DNA of 64,000 nt from Campylobacter sp. MIT 97-5078. GTDB lineage: Bacteria; Campylobacterota; Campylobacteria; Campylobacterales; Campylobacteraceae. Of the stretch, positions 55,400 to 63,821 are shown in pieces. The DNA lies in assembly GCF_006864455.1 (NCBI RefSeq), contig NZ_QHLK01000007.1:1-64000 (forward strand), given 5' to 3'. The position numbers and the translations under genes are program-made. The notes under the pieces are model-generated. The model saw nothing but the letters and a program-made list of their open reading frames with translations, made no database searches and was not told the origin of the DNA. Within the stretch, counting starts at the first letter, position 1. Every line of letters begins with the position of its first letter.

Positions 55400-58072
55400 A
55401 TGATGAGATCACTTTGGTCTGGAGTATCTGGACTTAGAATGCACCAAATCGGTATGGATGTTGAGGGTAATAACATCGCCAATGTTAGCACCAACGGCTT
55501 TAAATACTCTCGCGTTAATTACAGCACTATGTTTTCTCAAACTATGGCTATTGCTACACGTCCAACAGGCGAACTAGGCGGACAAAATGCGATGCAAATC
55601 GGGCTTGGCGTAAATGCAAATTCAACTTATCGTATCCACTCACAAGGAAGTATCACAAGAACAGACAGCAACTATGATATAGCGATAAATGGAAACGGAT
55701 TTTTCTTAGTCAGTAATGATGGCGGAAATAACAAATACCTCACAAGAGACGGTGCATTTAATGTCGATGCGGCTGGAAATTTTGTCAATGCTTCAGGTTA
55801 TGTCGTGCAAGGTTGGGTAAGAAACCCTACCACAGGACGCGTTGATACCACCGTGCCAGCAGGCAATATCAGTTGGGATCCAGCTATGCAACTTCCAGCA
55901 AATCCAAGCTCACAAATTTATCTTAATGCTTCTTTAAATAGTGGCTTAAAGATTGATGAAGCAACTTCAAGAGTGATTTATAGCCTTGATTCAGTGTATA
56001 ATTACAACACTAAAACAGGACAAACTATTAATGAAAATGATAGTGGCACAACACAGTTTTATACTACTTCAAACAACGAACAAGCCGTAACTGAAAAAGG
56101 TGTGGATTTTGCTTCTTTGTTTGATGGTGATTCATATAAAAGTTTAAATGTCCGCGATGGACAAGGTATTTGGATGAGTTTTGCTGATGCTGAGTTTAGC
56201 ACAAATAAACAAGGTGTAGCCGCTTTTGATCCGAATTTACAACAAACTCAAACAGCTGCATTTTGGGGAAGCACAACTAATGGCGTAACACCAAATACCG
56301 TAAATTTAGACATCACGATAAATGGTGTGGCTATACAAAATAACACTATTACCAGCCTTGATCAAGCAATTCAATATATCAACACTTTCACCGCAGCCAC
56401 AGACACTAGAGAAGGCACAGGTGTAAGAGCGGTAAAAAATGCTGATGGTTCTGGTATCGATTTTATCAATACCAACGCGAACGGCACTACTGATAGTATG
56501 AAAAATATCAATTTAGTAGTCAATGCTGCCAACACAGCTGGCGAATATCATACACTCACTTGGAATGCAGCTACTAACAATTTTACTTCAGCTGCTTTGA
56601 CAAGAACTCAAGTCAATGGGGTAACTCCATCTTTATGGATGGCTGATAATGTCAATGTTACCGCTACTGTAGCTAATAATGCTGTGACTTTTACTGCTGG
56701 TGCGACTTTAGCCACTCCTGCTGGAGCAAATTTAACTCTTAACAGCGCGCAAGTCATTACCGCACACAAATACACTTACAGCTCTTCAGCTCAAACTTTG
56801 CCACCAATGATCAATCCAGATGGCGGAATGCAGTATGTTAGAGGTGTGCAACAAGCAGGTGGTAATTTTCAGTGGCCAGCTACTGCTGAAGGTGTAGCTT
56901 CACAAAACTACTATGAAGCTGTCATGAATGGTAGTCTTAAAAACAATGCAGCAAGGGTGTTTCACTCAACAGAAGACTTAAGAGAGCTTTTACAAAGAGA
57001 TGCGAGGTATGGGGTTGATTATGATGGTAGCGGTATCCACGATACAGGTGATCTTAATGAAAAAGTAAAGGTTGTAGTCAATGAAAATGGAAACTATGTG
57101 ATCTCAAATCCAAACGAAACGACTACAACACCAGCTTTAACAGAGAATAATGGTGCTTTATCAAATCCTTTAACCGCTGATCCTAAAAATATGAATTTCC
57201 AAGCTACAGAGTATCAAGACGCAGCTGGAACGATTAGCAAAAACACAGCCTTTTCAAATGTCTTTCAAGGCTGGGAAGGCAATCTTAACACCGGCACAGC
57301 AAACAAATCCACCAAAGACTTAGCCTTAAGTGCTTTTGGAGCTTCTTTGCAAGTCTTTGACTCTTTAGGAACCTCTCATCTTATCGGTGTTGAGTGGGTA
57401 AAACAATCCACCACGCTTGATGGAGGTAATGAATGGCAAATGATTATAAAAGTGCCAGAACCTGCCACGATCAACACCACAGGCGATGGTCCAACAAACA
57501 TAGTCGTAGGAAGTGTGCGTTTTGGTAATGATGGCTCTTTGATCTCATATAGCCCAAGAACGATCAATTTCAGCGGAAACAACGGTTCAGCACCAAATCA
57601 ACAAATTTCTTTGAATTTAGGTTCTTCTGGGGACTTTGATGGACTTGTCAGCAACGATCAAACCTCAGCCTTACAAAAACAACAAACAGATGGTTATAAA
57701 CCTGGTTCTTTAAGACAAGGTGCGGAAAACATCCGCGTAGATCAACAAGGCAATATCATCGGAACCTTTGATAATGGTGTTCAACTTGTCCTCGCTCGTG
57801 TAGCTATGGGTAATGTAACAAATGATGCTGGACTTGAAGATACGGGAGGCAATCTCTACCGCATCAGCGCAAACTCTGGGGACTTAACCATAGGCACTTC
57901 AGGCACAGGTGGACGAGGCACAATGCAAACTTCAGCACTTGAAAGTTCAAATGCTGATCTTAGCACAAGCTTAACAAATCTCATCATCATACAAAGAGCG
58001 TATCAAGCAAACTCAAAAACGATCACAACAAGCGATCAGTTGCTTAACACGCTCATACAGCTTAAACAATAA
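55400..58072 (+). CDS. flgE: Flagellar hook protein FlgE
   Basis: FlgE polymerises into the hook outside the cell after export through the flagellar apparatus. The 890-residue protein starts at the first of two ATGs (MMRSLWSGVSGLRMHQIGMD) after AAAGGA; the longer frame from 55370 begins upstream of the predicted RNA start. The N-terminal rod-hook motif is MDVEGNNIANVSTNGFKYSR and the C-terminal motif is SLTNLIIIQRAYQANSK with DQLLNTLIQLKQ. It is about twice the E. coli length: residues about 150-700 are the expanded, surface-exposed and variable domains typical of Campylobacter hooks. Confidence 0.95.
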   Translation: MMRSLWSGVSGLRMHQIGMDVEGNNIANVSTNGFKYSRVNYSTMFSQTMAIATRPTGELGGQNAMQIGLGVNANSTYRIHSQGSITRTDSNYDIAINGNGFFLVSNDGGNNKYLTRDGAFNVDAAGNFVNASGYVVQGWVRNPTTGRVDTTVPAGNISWDPAMQLPANPSSQIYLNASLNSGLKIDEATSRVIYSLDSVYNYNTKTGQTINENDSGTTQFYTTSNNEQAVTEKGVDFASLFDGDSYKSLNVRDGQGIWMSFADAEFSTNKQGVAAFDPNLQQTQTAAFWGSTTNGVTPNTVNLDITINGVAIQNNTITSLDQAIQYINTFTAATDTREGTGVRAVKNADGSGIDFINTNANGTTDSMKNINLVVNAANTAGEYHTLTWNAATNNFTSAALTRTQVNGVTPSLWMADNVNVTATVANNAVTFTAGATLATPAGANLTLNSAQVITAHKYTYSSSAQTLPPMINPDGGMQYVRGVQQAGGNFQWPATAEGVASQNYYEAVMNGSLKNNAARVFHSTEDLRELLQRDARYGVDYDGSGIHDTGDLNEKVKVVVNENGNYVISNPNETTTTPALTENNGALSNPLTADPKNMNFQATEYQDAAGTISKNTAFSNVFQGWEGNLNTGTANKSTKDLALSAFGASLQVFDSLGTSHLIGVEWVKQSTTLDGGNEWQMIIKVPEPATINTTGDGPTNIVVGSVRFGNDGSLISYSPRTINFSGNNGSAPNQQISLNLGSSGDFDGLVSNDQTSALQKQQTDGYKPGSLRQGAENIRVDQQGNIIGTFDNGVQLVLARVAMGNVTNDAGLEDTGGNLYRISANSGDLTIGTSGTGGRGTMQTSALESSNADLSTSLTNLIIIQRAYQANSKTITTSDQLLNTLIQLKQ

Positions 58073-58089
58073 GCTTTTAAGCTAAGACT

Positions 58090-58120
58090 AGCCTAGTCTA
58101 TATAGACTGGGCTTCTTGCT
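58090..58120 (+). terminator. Rho-independent terminator of flgE
   Basis: AGCCTAGTCT (58090-58099) pairs with AGACTGGGCT (58104-58113) around ATAT: ten pairs, one G-U, followed by TCTTGCTTGCTTT. The tail is only partly U-rich, so read-through into the structured RNA downstream is possible. Confidence 0.75.
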
Positions 58121-58154
58121 TGCTTTATATGATGAGAAAGTTTAGAAAGTAAAT

Positions 58155-58172
58155 TTGGAATGAAATTTGCTT
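58155..58172 (+). promoter_or_regulatory. Sigma54 (RpoN)-type promoter of the candidate small RNA
   Basis: GGAATGAAATTTGCTT: GG at 58157-58158 and GC at 58169-58170 with ten bases between, the same GGAA-N6-TTGCTT pattern as flgE. No protein gene follows on this strand until hemB. Predicted start near 58182. Confidence 0.75.
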
Positions 58173-58181
58173 AAAAAGTAA

Positions 58182-58440
58182 GTTTTAAATATTTTTTTGC
58201 GAAGCGAAATGAAATGAAAAATTTAAGCTGATTTTAAAGAGCTGATAAAAGCTTCTTAAAGGTCCGGAGCATCCTTTGTCTTCCTTAAATTTCCACTCCG
58301 GATCTTTGAGAGGCTTTTTTAAGCCTTGCTTTACAAGTCTATGATGTAGCCTTGTAATACGAGACTTTTTGTGGGCTTGACAAACCTTCAATCTATTGCA
58401 AACTCGCTCTTTTTTAAGAGTGGGTTGCAAAGATAAGCCT
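58182..58440 (+). ncRNA. Candidate structured small RNA downstream of flgE
   Basis: The region is too structured for a spacer. Arms 58251-58269 and 58296-58314 form 19 continuous pairs around a 26-base pyrimidine-rich loop with two UCCUU (anti-Shine-Dalgarno) motifs. A second stem (58396-58411 with 58416-58430, one bulge) sits inside an outer helix (58373-58378 with 58435-58440). At least five G-U pairs in these stems would be C-A mismatches on the other strand, so the plus strand is the RNA. A smaller hairpin at 58331-58357 competes with AAGTCT/AGACTT plus a T tract. I recall a C. jejuni flgE 3'-UTR RNA (CJnc230/FlmE) that tunes flagellar genes; this may be related. The 3' end is uncertain (about 58370 or 58440). 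Confidence 0.62.
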
Positions 58441-58451
58441 AAATGAAAAAC

Positions 58452-58466
58452 ACACTGGCTAAGTGT
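58452..58466 (-). terminator. Terminator of the rsmG-side operon
   Basis: On the minus strand ACACT (58466-58462) pairs with AGTGT (58456-58452) around TAGCC and is followed by GTTTTTC. The stem is only five pairs. Confidence 0.5.
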
Positions 58467-58497
58467 TCAATTTCATTGTTAGACTGAACAAAACAAG

Positions 58498-58908
58498 CTA
58501 TATGCTTTTTGTGATGTTTTTATTATTTATGAGTAAATTTTTAAGTAAAACCCCATCAACTCCTAGTTTATAGGCTTTTTCAAGTTCTTTTAAATGTGGC
58601 ACGAGAAGCAAAATTTTACTATCAAAAAGATAAAATTCAGCCATTTTGCTTGCCTTTTGGGCTAAGTTTTCATCTTTAAGCAAGATAAAGCTTGCTTTTA
58701 GAGCATTGGCAAGTAAAATTTCATTTTCATTTTGAGCTAGGATAGCAAATTTAAAGCCTTTTTCAAGGCAAAGCTTGATGAAGTTTTCATTATATTTGAA
58801 GCAAAATACATTATTTTCATCTTTTTTATCATCACTTTTCAGCTCATTTTGGCTAGAAATTTGCTTAAAATTAAAACTTTGTATGAGTCTGTGTCCAAAG
58901 ATTAGCAT
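58498..58908 (-). CDS. Hypothetical protein (alpha/beta)
   Basis: The 136-residue product alternates strands and helices: FKFAILAQNENEILLANAL near 50, SKILLLVPHLKELEKAYKLG near 95 and a final GVDGVLLKNL, which resembles the repeat unit of a TIM-barrel or Rossmann protein. I do not recognise the family. AAAGGGAT precedes ATG 58908. It lies 55 bases after rsmG and probably ends that minus-strand unit. Confidence 0.65.
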   Translation of the reverse strand: MLIFGHRLIQSFNFKQISSQNELKSDDKKDENNVFCFKYNENFIKLCLEKGFKFAILAQNENEILLANALKASFILLKDENLAQKASKMAEFYLFDSKILLLVPHLKELEKAYKLGVDGVLLKNLLINNKNITKSI

Positions 58909-58963
58909 CTTTATCCCTTTAGTAAATTTTGTTTAGCTTTATCTTTTATAAGCTTTTATAACT

Positions 58964-59551
58964 TCATAATGCCTTTAACGCTTCAGTTCCCTTGATAAAA
59001 CAATATTTTCTTTGTTTGTCATTGATAATTTCAACTTCTTTTAAGTGTATAAGCTCATTTTCAAGCTCACTTCCTTTATAAAGCACAAAGAGCGAATTTA
59101 CATCAAAAAAACCTTCACAAAGCTTGATAAGTGGCTCAACTCTCATTAAGGCTCTTGAGGTGATGAGATCGGCTTTAAATTTAGGCTTAAAAAGCTCGAT
59201 TTTTTCTTTATGAATATGCAAATTTGTAAGCTTTAAACGCGTTTTTACAAGCCTTAAAAAGGCTGATTTTTTAGCATTTGGCTCAAAAAGATGAAAATCA
59301 GCCCTTAGAAAAAAAGCCAAAAAAAGAGCTGGAAAACCCGCTCCAGAGCCTATATCAACCGCTGTTTTAACAAAACTAAAGTCTTTAAAATCAAGCACCT
59401 TTATACTATCGTTAATTTCTTTATCTAAGTCTTTAAAATGACTAAGATTATGCACTTTGTTAAATTCACTTAAAAGTGTTTTGTATTCTAAACATTGATT
59501 TTCAAACTTTTTTTGTTCGCTTAAACTTAGCTTTTTGATATACTCAAACAT
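58964..59551 (-). CDS. rsmG: 16S rRNA (guanine527-N7)-methyltransferase
   Basis: RsmG methylates G527 of 16S rRNA with SAM. The 195-residue Rossmann methyltransferase has the SAM loop VDIGSGAGFPALFLAFF near 65, FEPNAKKSAFLRLV near 90 and SRALMRVEPLI near 133. It is full length. It starts one base after the ribA stop. Confidence 0.93.
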   Translation of the reverse strand: MFEYIKKLSLSEQKKFENQCLEYKTLLSEFNKVHNLSHFKDLDKEINDSIKVLDFKDFSFVKTAVDIGSGAGFPALFLAFFLRADFHLFEPNAKKSAFLRLVKTRLKLTNLHIHKEKIELFKPKFKADLITSRALMRVEPLIKLCEGFFDVNSLFVLYKGSELENELIHLKEVEIINDKQRKYCFIKGTEALKAL

Positions 59552-59552
59552 C

Positions 59553-60128
59553 TTAAAGCAAATGTCCCATTTGTTCTTGTTTAACTTTAAGATAAGCTTC
59601 GTTAAAGAGGTTTGCTTTGATTAAAATCGGAATTCTTTGAAGCACCTTAACGCCTAAACTATCAAGCTTTAAAGGATTATTTGTAAGCAAATTCACTTCT
59701 TTGATCTTATAATACTTCAATATAAAATCAACGATTTCATAATGCCTCTCATCAGCCTTAAAACCAAGCTTGAGATTAGCTTCTATGGTATTTAAACCAC
59801 AATCTTGCAAGGCATAAGCATTGACTTTGTTAAAAAGCCCTATTCCACGCCCTTCTTGCCTAAGATAAATAATCAAACCGCTGTTTTTTTCTATATAATC
59901 AAGTGCAAATTCAAGCTGGGGACCGCAATCGCATTTTAAACTTCCTAAAGCATCTCCTGTAAGGCATTCTGAATGAATTCTCATATTTACAGCACCTTTT
60001 AAATCACCTTTTATGATACATAAATGTTCTTTTTCTTCGCCATTTGCAAGCTTTTCTTTAAAACTTTGAATTTGAAACTGCCCAAATTTACTCGGCAAAT
60101 TTGCTTGATTTGAAATTTTTATATCCAA
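59553..60128 (-). CDS. ribA: GTP cyclohydrolase II
   Basis: RibA opens the ring of GTP for riboflavin synthesis. This stand-alone 191-residue form has the zinc cysteines in CLTGDALGSLKCDCG (about 54-68), RQEGRGIGLFNKVNAYALQD near 90 and LLTNNP near 150. It initiates with TTG 60128, six bases after AAGGAC; no ATG is near. It is divergent from hemB and leads ribA-rsmG. Confidence 0.94.
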   Translation of the reverse strand: MDIKISNQANLPSKFGQFQIQSFKEKLANGEEKEHLCIIKGDLKGAVNMRIHSECLTGDALGSLKCDCGPQLEFALDYIEKNSGLIIYLRQEGRGIGLFNKVNAYALQDCGLNTIEANLKLGFKADERHYEIVDFILKYYKIKEVNLLTNNPLKLDSLGVKVLQRIPILIKANLFNEAYLKVKQEQMGHLL

Positions 60129-60195
60129 AATTAAGTCCTTATCAAAATAAAATATGTTAAAATTCGTGTGATTTTACCAAAAAAAAGGAAATTAA

Positions 60196-61182
60196 ATGTT
60201 TAAAAGACTAAGAAGATTGCGAATGAATGAAAATTTAAGGGCTATGTTAAAAGAAACTTCTCTGAAAATAGAGGATTTTATCTATCCGCTTTTTGTGGTA
60301 AATGGCAACAACATTAAAAAAGAAGTTCCTTCAATGCCCGGCGTTTTTCAGCTTAGCATTGATGAGCTTTTAAAAGAGTGCAAGGAGCTTGTAAGCTTAA
60401 ATATCAAGGCGATCATACTTTTTGGAGTAATAGAAAACGAGCTAAAAGATAGTTGTGGGAGCGAAGCGCTTGATGAAAATTCACTTATTGCAAGAGCTAT
60501 TAAGGCTATTAAGGTTGAGTATCCACAACTTTTTATCATTACCGATCTTTGCTTTTGTGAATACACCGATCATGGGCATTGTGGTATCATTGATCCGCAC
60601 ACTAAAAGCGTGGCAAATGATCTTACCCTTGAAATTTCAGCCAAACAAGCCCTTGTTCATGCAAGAGCTGGAGTTGATATGATCGCACCTAGTGGTATGA
60701 TGGATGGCATTATCGCTACTTTGAGAAAAGCTCTTGATGAAAATGGTTTTGAAAACCTGCCTATAATGGCGTATTCGACTAAATTTGCTTCAGCTTTTTA
60801 TGGACCTTTTAGAGATGTGGCTGAGTCTGCTCCAAGCTATGGGGACAGAAAAAGCTATCAAATGGACTATGCTAATGCCAAAGAAGCACTTTTAGAAAGC
60901 CTTGAAGATGAGCAACAAGGTGCTGATATACTTATGGTAAAACCAGCCCTTGCATATCTTGATATCATTAAAGAACTCACTCATCACACTTTGCTCCCAC
61001 TTTGTGTATATAATGTCAGTGGCGAATACGCTTTATTAAAAGCTGGTGCAAAGCTAGGCGTGATAGAGTATGAAAAGCTAATGATAGAAACTATGATCGG
61101 CTTTAAACGAGCTGGAGCAAAACTTATCATCAGCTACCACACTAAAGAAGTAGCAAAATTGATAAAAGAGGGGAAAATTTAA
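60196..61182 (+). CDS. hemB: Delta-aminolevulinic acid dehydratase (porphobilinogen synthase)
   Basis: HemB condenses two 5-aminolevulinates into porphobilinogen for haem. The 328-residue enzyme has a metal site with only part of the Cys set ([14 protein letters not shown] near 117), the two Schiff-base lysines in [16 protein letters not shown] (about 190-205) and [11 protein letters not shown] (about 250), and [11 protein letters not shown] near 273. AAAGGAAA precedes the ATG. It likely supplies haem for cytochromes such as the one at 34.8 kb. Confidence 0.95.
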   Translation: MFKRLRRLRMNENLRAMLKETSLKIEDFIYPLFVVNGNNIKKEVPSMPGVFQLSIDELLKECKELVSLNIKAIILFGVIENELKDSCGSEALDENSLIARAIKAIKVEYPQLFIITDLCFCEYTDHGHCGIIDPHTKSVANDLTLEISAKQALVHARAGVDMIAPSGMMDGIIATLRKALDENGFENLPIMAYSTKFASAFYGPFRDVAESAPSYGDRKSYQMDYANAKEALLESLEDEQQGADILMVKPALAYLDIIKELTHHTLLPLCVYNVSGEYALLKAGAKLGVIEYEKLMIETMIGFKRAGAKLIISYHTKEVAKLIKEGKI

Positions 61183-61210
61183 GGAAAAAAAGCAAAAAAG
61201 AGCGAACTTT

Positions 61211-61219
61211 TGCTATAAT
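61211..61219 (+). promoter_or_regulatory. Extended -10 promoter of argF
   Basis: TTTTGCTATAAT with TATAAT at 61214-61219 lies 26 bases before the argF ATG. Confidence 0.72.
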
Positions 61220-61245
61220 TTTAATTTGCGTGAGAAAGGATAATC

Positions 61246-62145
61246 ATGAGGCATTGTTTGACTTTAAGGGATTTTAATAAAGATGAAATTTTAGCTCTTG
61301 TAGCTAAGGCTAGCGAGCTTAAAAAAAATCCGCAAAAATTGCTTATTGATAAAACTTTGGCGATGATTTTTGAGAAAAACTCCACACGCACTAGAATGGC
61401 TTTTGAGCTTGGTATTACTCAGCTTGGTGGCAAAGCTTTATTTTTAAGCTCAAATGACTTACAATTAAGCCGTGGCGAGCCTATAAAAGATACGGCTAGG
61501 GTTATTGCAAGTATGGTTGATTTTGTAATGCTTAGGGTAAATTCTCACGAAACCTTACTTGAATTTGTTAAATACTCCAAAGCACCTGTCATCAATGGCT
61601 TAAGTGATTTGTATCACCCAACTCAAGTTTTAGGGGATTTGCTTACCATTAAAGAATATGGCAAAAAAGGCAAAATCGCTTATATAGGCGATAGTAACAA
61701 TATGTGCAATTCTTGGCTTATCGTAGCTTCAATCCTTGGCTTTGAGCTTAGCATTGCTACACCAAAAGGTTATGAGATTGATGAAAATGTGCTTGAATTT
61801 GCACTGAATGAGGCTAAAAAATCAGGTGCAAAACTCAACTTTACAAATGATAAATTTAAAGCTCTAGCCGACAAAGAAGTCATCATCACTGATACTTGGA
61901 TTTCTATGGGACAAGAAGCTGAAAAAGCAAAGAGGCTTAAAGACTTTGAAGGTTTTATTATCGATGAAGAAGCGATGAAAAAAGCTGAAAAAGAAGCGAT
62001 TTTCTTGCACTGCTTACCAGCATATAGAGGCTATGAAGTAAGCGAAGAGGTATTTGAAGCTCATAGCAAAGAGATATTTGATGAAGCGGTAAATAGGCTT
62101 TTTGTTGTAAAGTCTTTACTTTGTTTTTTAGATGCCCATCGCTAA
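61246..62145 (+). CDS. argF: Ornithine carbamoyltransferase
   Basis: ArgF joins carbamoyl phosphate (from CarB, 11-14 kb) and ornithine to citrulline in arginine synthesis. The 299-residue protein has the carbamoyl-phosphate motif EKNSTRTRMAFE near 45, LYHPTQVLGDLLTI near 125 and the ornithine-site HCLPAYRGYEV near 258. It is full length. GAAAGGAT precedes ATG 61246. Its stop overlaps the convergent transporter by four bases. Confidence 0.95.
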   Translation: MRHCLTLRDFNKDEILALVAKASELKKNPQKLLIDKTLAMIFEKNSTRTRMAFELGITQLGGKALFLSSNDLQLSRGEPIKDTARVIASMVDFVMLRVNSHETLLEFVKYSKAPVINGLSDLYHPTQVLGDLLTIKEYGKKGKIAYIGDSNNMCNSWLIVASILGFELSIATPKGYEIDENVLEFALNEAKKSGAKLNFTNDKFKALADKEVIITDTWISMGQEAEKAKRLKDFEGFIIDEEAMKKAEKEAIFLHCLPAYRGYEVSEEVFEAHSKEIFDEAVNRLFVVKSLLCFLDAHR

Positions 62146-63551
62146 AAGATAAAAAGCCACCAATACCACACTCCAAACAAAGTCACCAAAACAATACCAA
62201 CAAGGGTAAGCAAGCTCCCAAATTTCATCATATCTAAAGTTTTAATCCCACCTTGAGCAAAAACTATAGCATTTGGCGGAGTTGAGATAGGGATCATAAA
62301 AGAAAAACTCGCACAAATCGTGATGATAAGCATAACAAGCATACGGTGCGTTTCATCTAAAAAGCTTGCTGTAGCGACATTGATGATAGGTAAGATGATA
62401 GCAATGAGTGCTGTGGTGGATAAAAAGCTCGTAGCAGCGATCGCACAACAACTTGCGATAAAAACAAAAAGCACAAAAGGCAAATCCTTAAAAAGCAAGA
62501 AAAACTTCTCAAATGCCCCGCTTAACTCAACTTGAGAAAAAGCCGTAGCGATACAAAAGCTTGCCCCAAACAAAAAGATAAGTTCATAAGGTATGGATTT
62601 TGAATCATTCCATGACAAAAAGCCTATTTTTGGCAAAAACATCATTAAGCCAAAGGCAAGTAAAACCACATTTTCATTTAAACCCAAACCATTGTAAAAT
62701 GGCTTTATAGGCGAGTTTATAAAAAGAGTGATAAGTAAAGCACACAAAAATACAAGCAAACGTTTTTGCTCTTTAGTGCTTTTAATCTGGGTAAAAGCTT
62801 CTAAATTCAAGTTCTTACCTTCAGTATTAAAAGAAAGAATTTTAATCATCGCAAAAAGCATAAGCAAAGTGATAGGAAGCATCATAAAGATCCAAGTTGT
62901 AAAGCTTAGACTTGGCATATGAATATTTTCTAAAAAGCCAAGATAGATCAAATTTGGCGGACTTGAAATAGGTGTTGTGATCCCACTAATACTTGCCGCA
63001 AAGGCTATGGTAAGCAAAAAACGCGTTCTTAAAAAAATATCATCACTAATTGACATAGCAACAGGCAAGAGTAAAAGGGCTACGGTTGAATTTGATAAAG
63101 CAGAGCCAAGCACTATGCTTGCAAAGCCAAGAGCACAAATTACACCTTTTGGAGTTTGAGGAAAACGGCTTAAAAAAGTCTTAGCGATCACCTTATGAAG
63201 CCCAGTTTTTTCAGTAGCTGTAGCGATCATAAAGCCGCCTAAAAACAAAAATATTATTGGATTAGCATAATTTGCGGTGGCTTGTTTTGTCTCTAAAATG
63301 CCAAAACTAGGAAAAAGTATAATAGGAAGCAAAGAAACAACACCCATAGGCAAAGCTTTGTTCGTCCATAAAGTAACCAAAAGTGCCATTATACCAAGTA
63401 AGATAGAAACTTTGATCGAAGCTTTGAGGTAAAAAAATGCTATCGCTGTAGCGATTAAAGCAAGAAATACTGCCAAAACTAAGCCTAAAAAAATTTTAAA
63501 AAAATGTTCATCTTTTAATTTTTGTTTGTTAAGCTGGACTTTTTGGCTCAC
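62142..63551 (-). CDS. DASS (SLC13) family sodium:dicarboxylate/sulfate symporter
   Basis: The 469-residue protein has about 12 membrane helices arranged as two inverted halves. The DASS signatures are SNSTVALLLLPVA and the Ser-Asn-Thr region near 153, SGITTPISSPPNLIYLG near 190 and the second-half partner SFMIPISTPPNAIVFAQGG near 418. SPPN/TPPN is the paired substrate-binding motif. It imports a C4-dicarboxylate, citrate or sulfate with sodium; the exact substrate cannot be read. It is transcribed alone. Confidence 0.88.
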   Translation of the reverse strand: MSQKVQLNKQKLKDEHFFKIFLGLVLAVFLALIATAIAFFYLKASIKVSILLGIMALLVTLWTNKALPMGVVSLLPIILFPSFGILETKQATANYANPIIFLFLGGFMIATATEKTGLHKVIAKTFLSRFPQTPKGVICALGFASIVLGSALSNSTVALLLLPVAMSISDDIFLRTRFLLTIAFAASISGITTPISSPPNLIYLGFLENIHMPSLSFTTWIFMMLPITLLMLFAMIKILSFNTEGKNLNLEAFTQIKSTKEQKRLLVFLCALLITLFINSPIKPFYNGLGLNENVVLLAFGLMMFLPKIGFLSWNDSKSIPYELIFLFGASFCIATAFSQVELSGAFEKFFLLFKDLPFVLFVFIASCCAIAATSFLSTTALIAIILPIINVATASFLDETHRMLVMLIITICASFSFMIPISTPPNAIVFAQGGIKTLDMMKFGSLLTLVGIVLVTLFGVWYWWLFIF

Positions 63552-63780
63552 CTTTGCTCCAAGATCACTTTTTGAAAAAGATTATAACTTATCTTAGCTC
63601 AGTTTATGTAAAAAAAAAGCAAAATTTAAGAAAATAAGATTTCGCTTTGTAAATTTTATAAAGTTTTATTTATAAAACTATCCTTAAAAGTTCTTTCATT
63701 TTTTATTTTGCAACTCATTTTGCACTAAAGTTTTTAAAGCTTTTTCTCTTTTTGTTTTATCTTTCTAAGCCAAAAAGTGC
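63552..63780. other. Divergent intergenic region, DASS transporter / unknown gene
   Basis: AT-rich, with no gene seen. It must hold the transporter promoter on the minus strand and leads to the -10 at 63781 on the plus strand. Confidence 0.5.
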
Positions 63781-63786
63781 TATAAT
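63778..63786 (+). promoter_or_regulatory. Extended -10 promoter of the last gene
   Basis: AGTGCTATAATC carries TG-C-TATAAT, with the -10 at 63781-63786, 35 bases before ATG 63822. Confidence 0.72.
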
Positions 63787-63821
63787 CTTAAAATGATAAA
63801 CGAACAAACAAGGAAAAATTG

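Noticed and set aside
58185-58430. 81-codon minus-strand open frame
   Set aside because: It covers the structured RNA candidate. Its composition (Lys/Arg-rich, no fold pattern) and the G-U pairs specific to the plus strand favour RNA structure over coding.
58182-58440. RNase P RNA, tmRNA, SRP RNA or tracrRNA as identity of the structured region
   Set aside because: The conserved core motifs of those RNAs that I know (RNase P conserved regions, the tmRNA tag and tRNA-like ends, the SRP tetraloop) are absent, and no CRISPR array or cas gene is present.
63601-63625. A9 run before the last gene
   Set aside because: It is noncoding and too far from the -10 box to affect promoter spacing.
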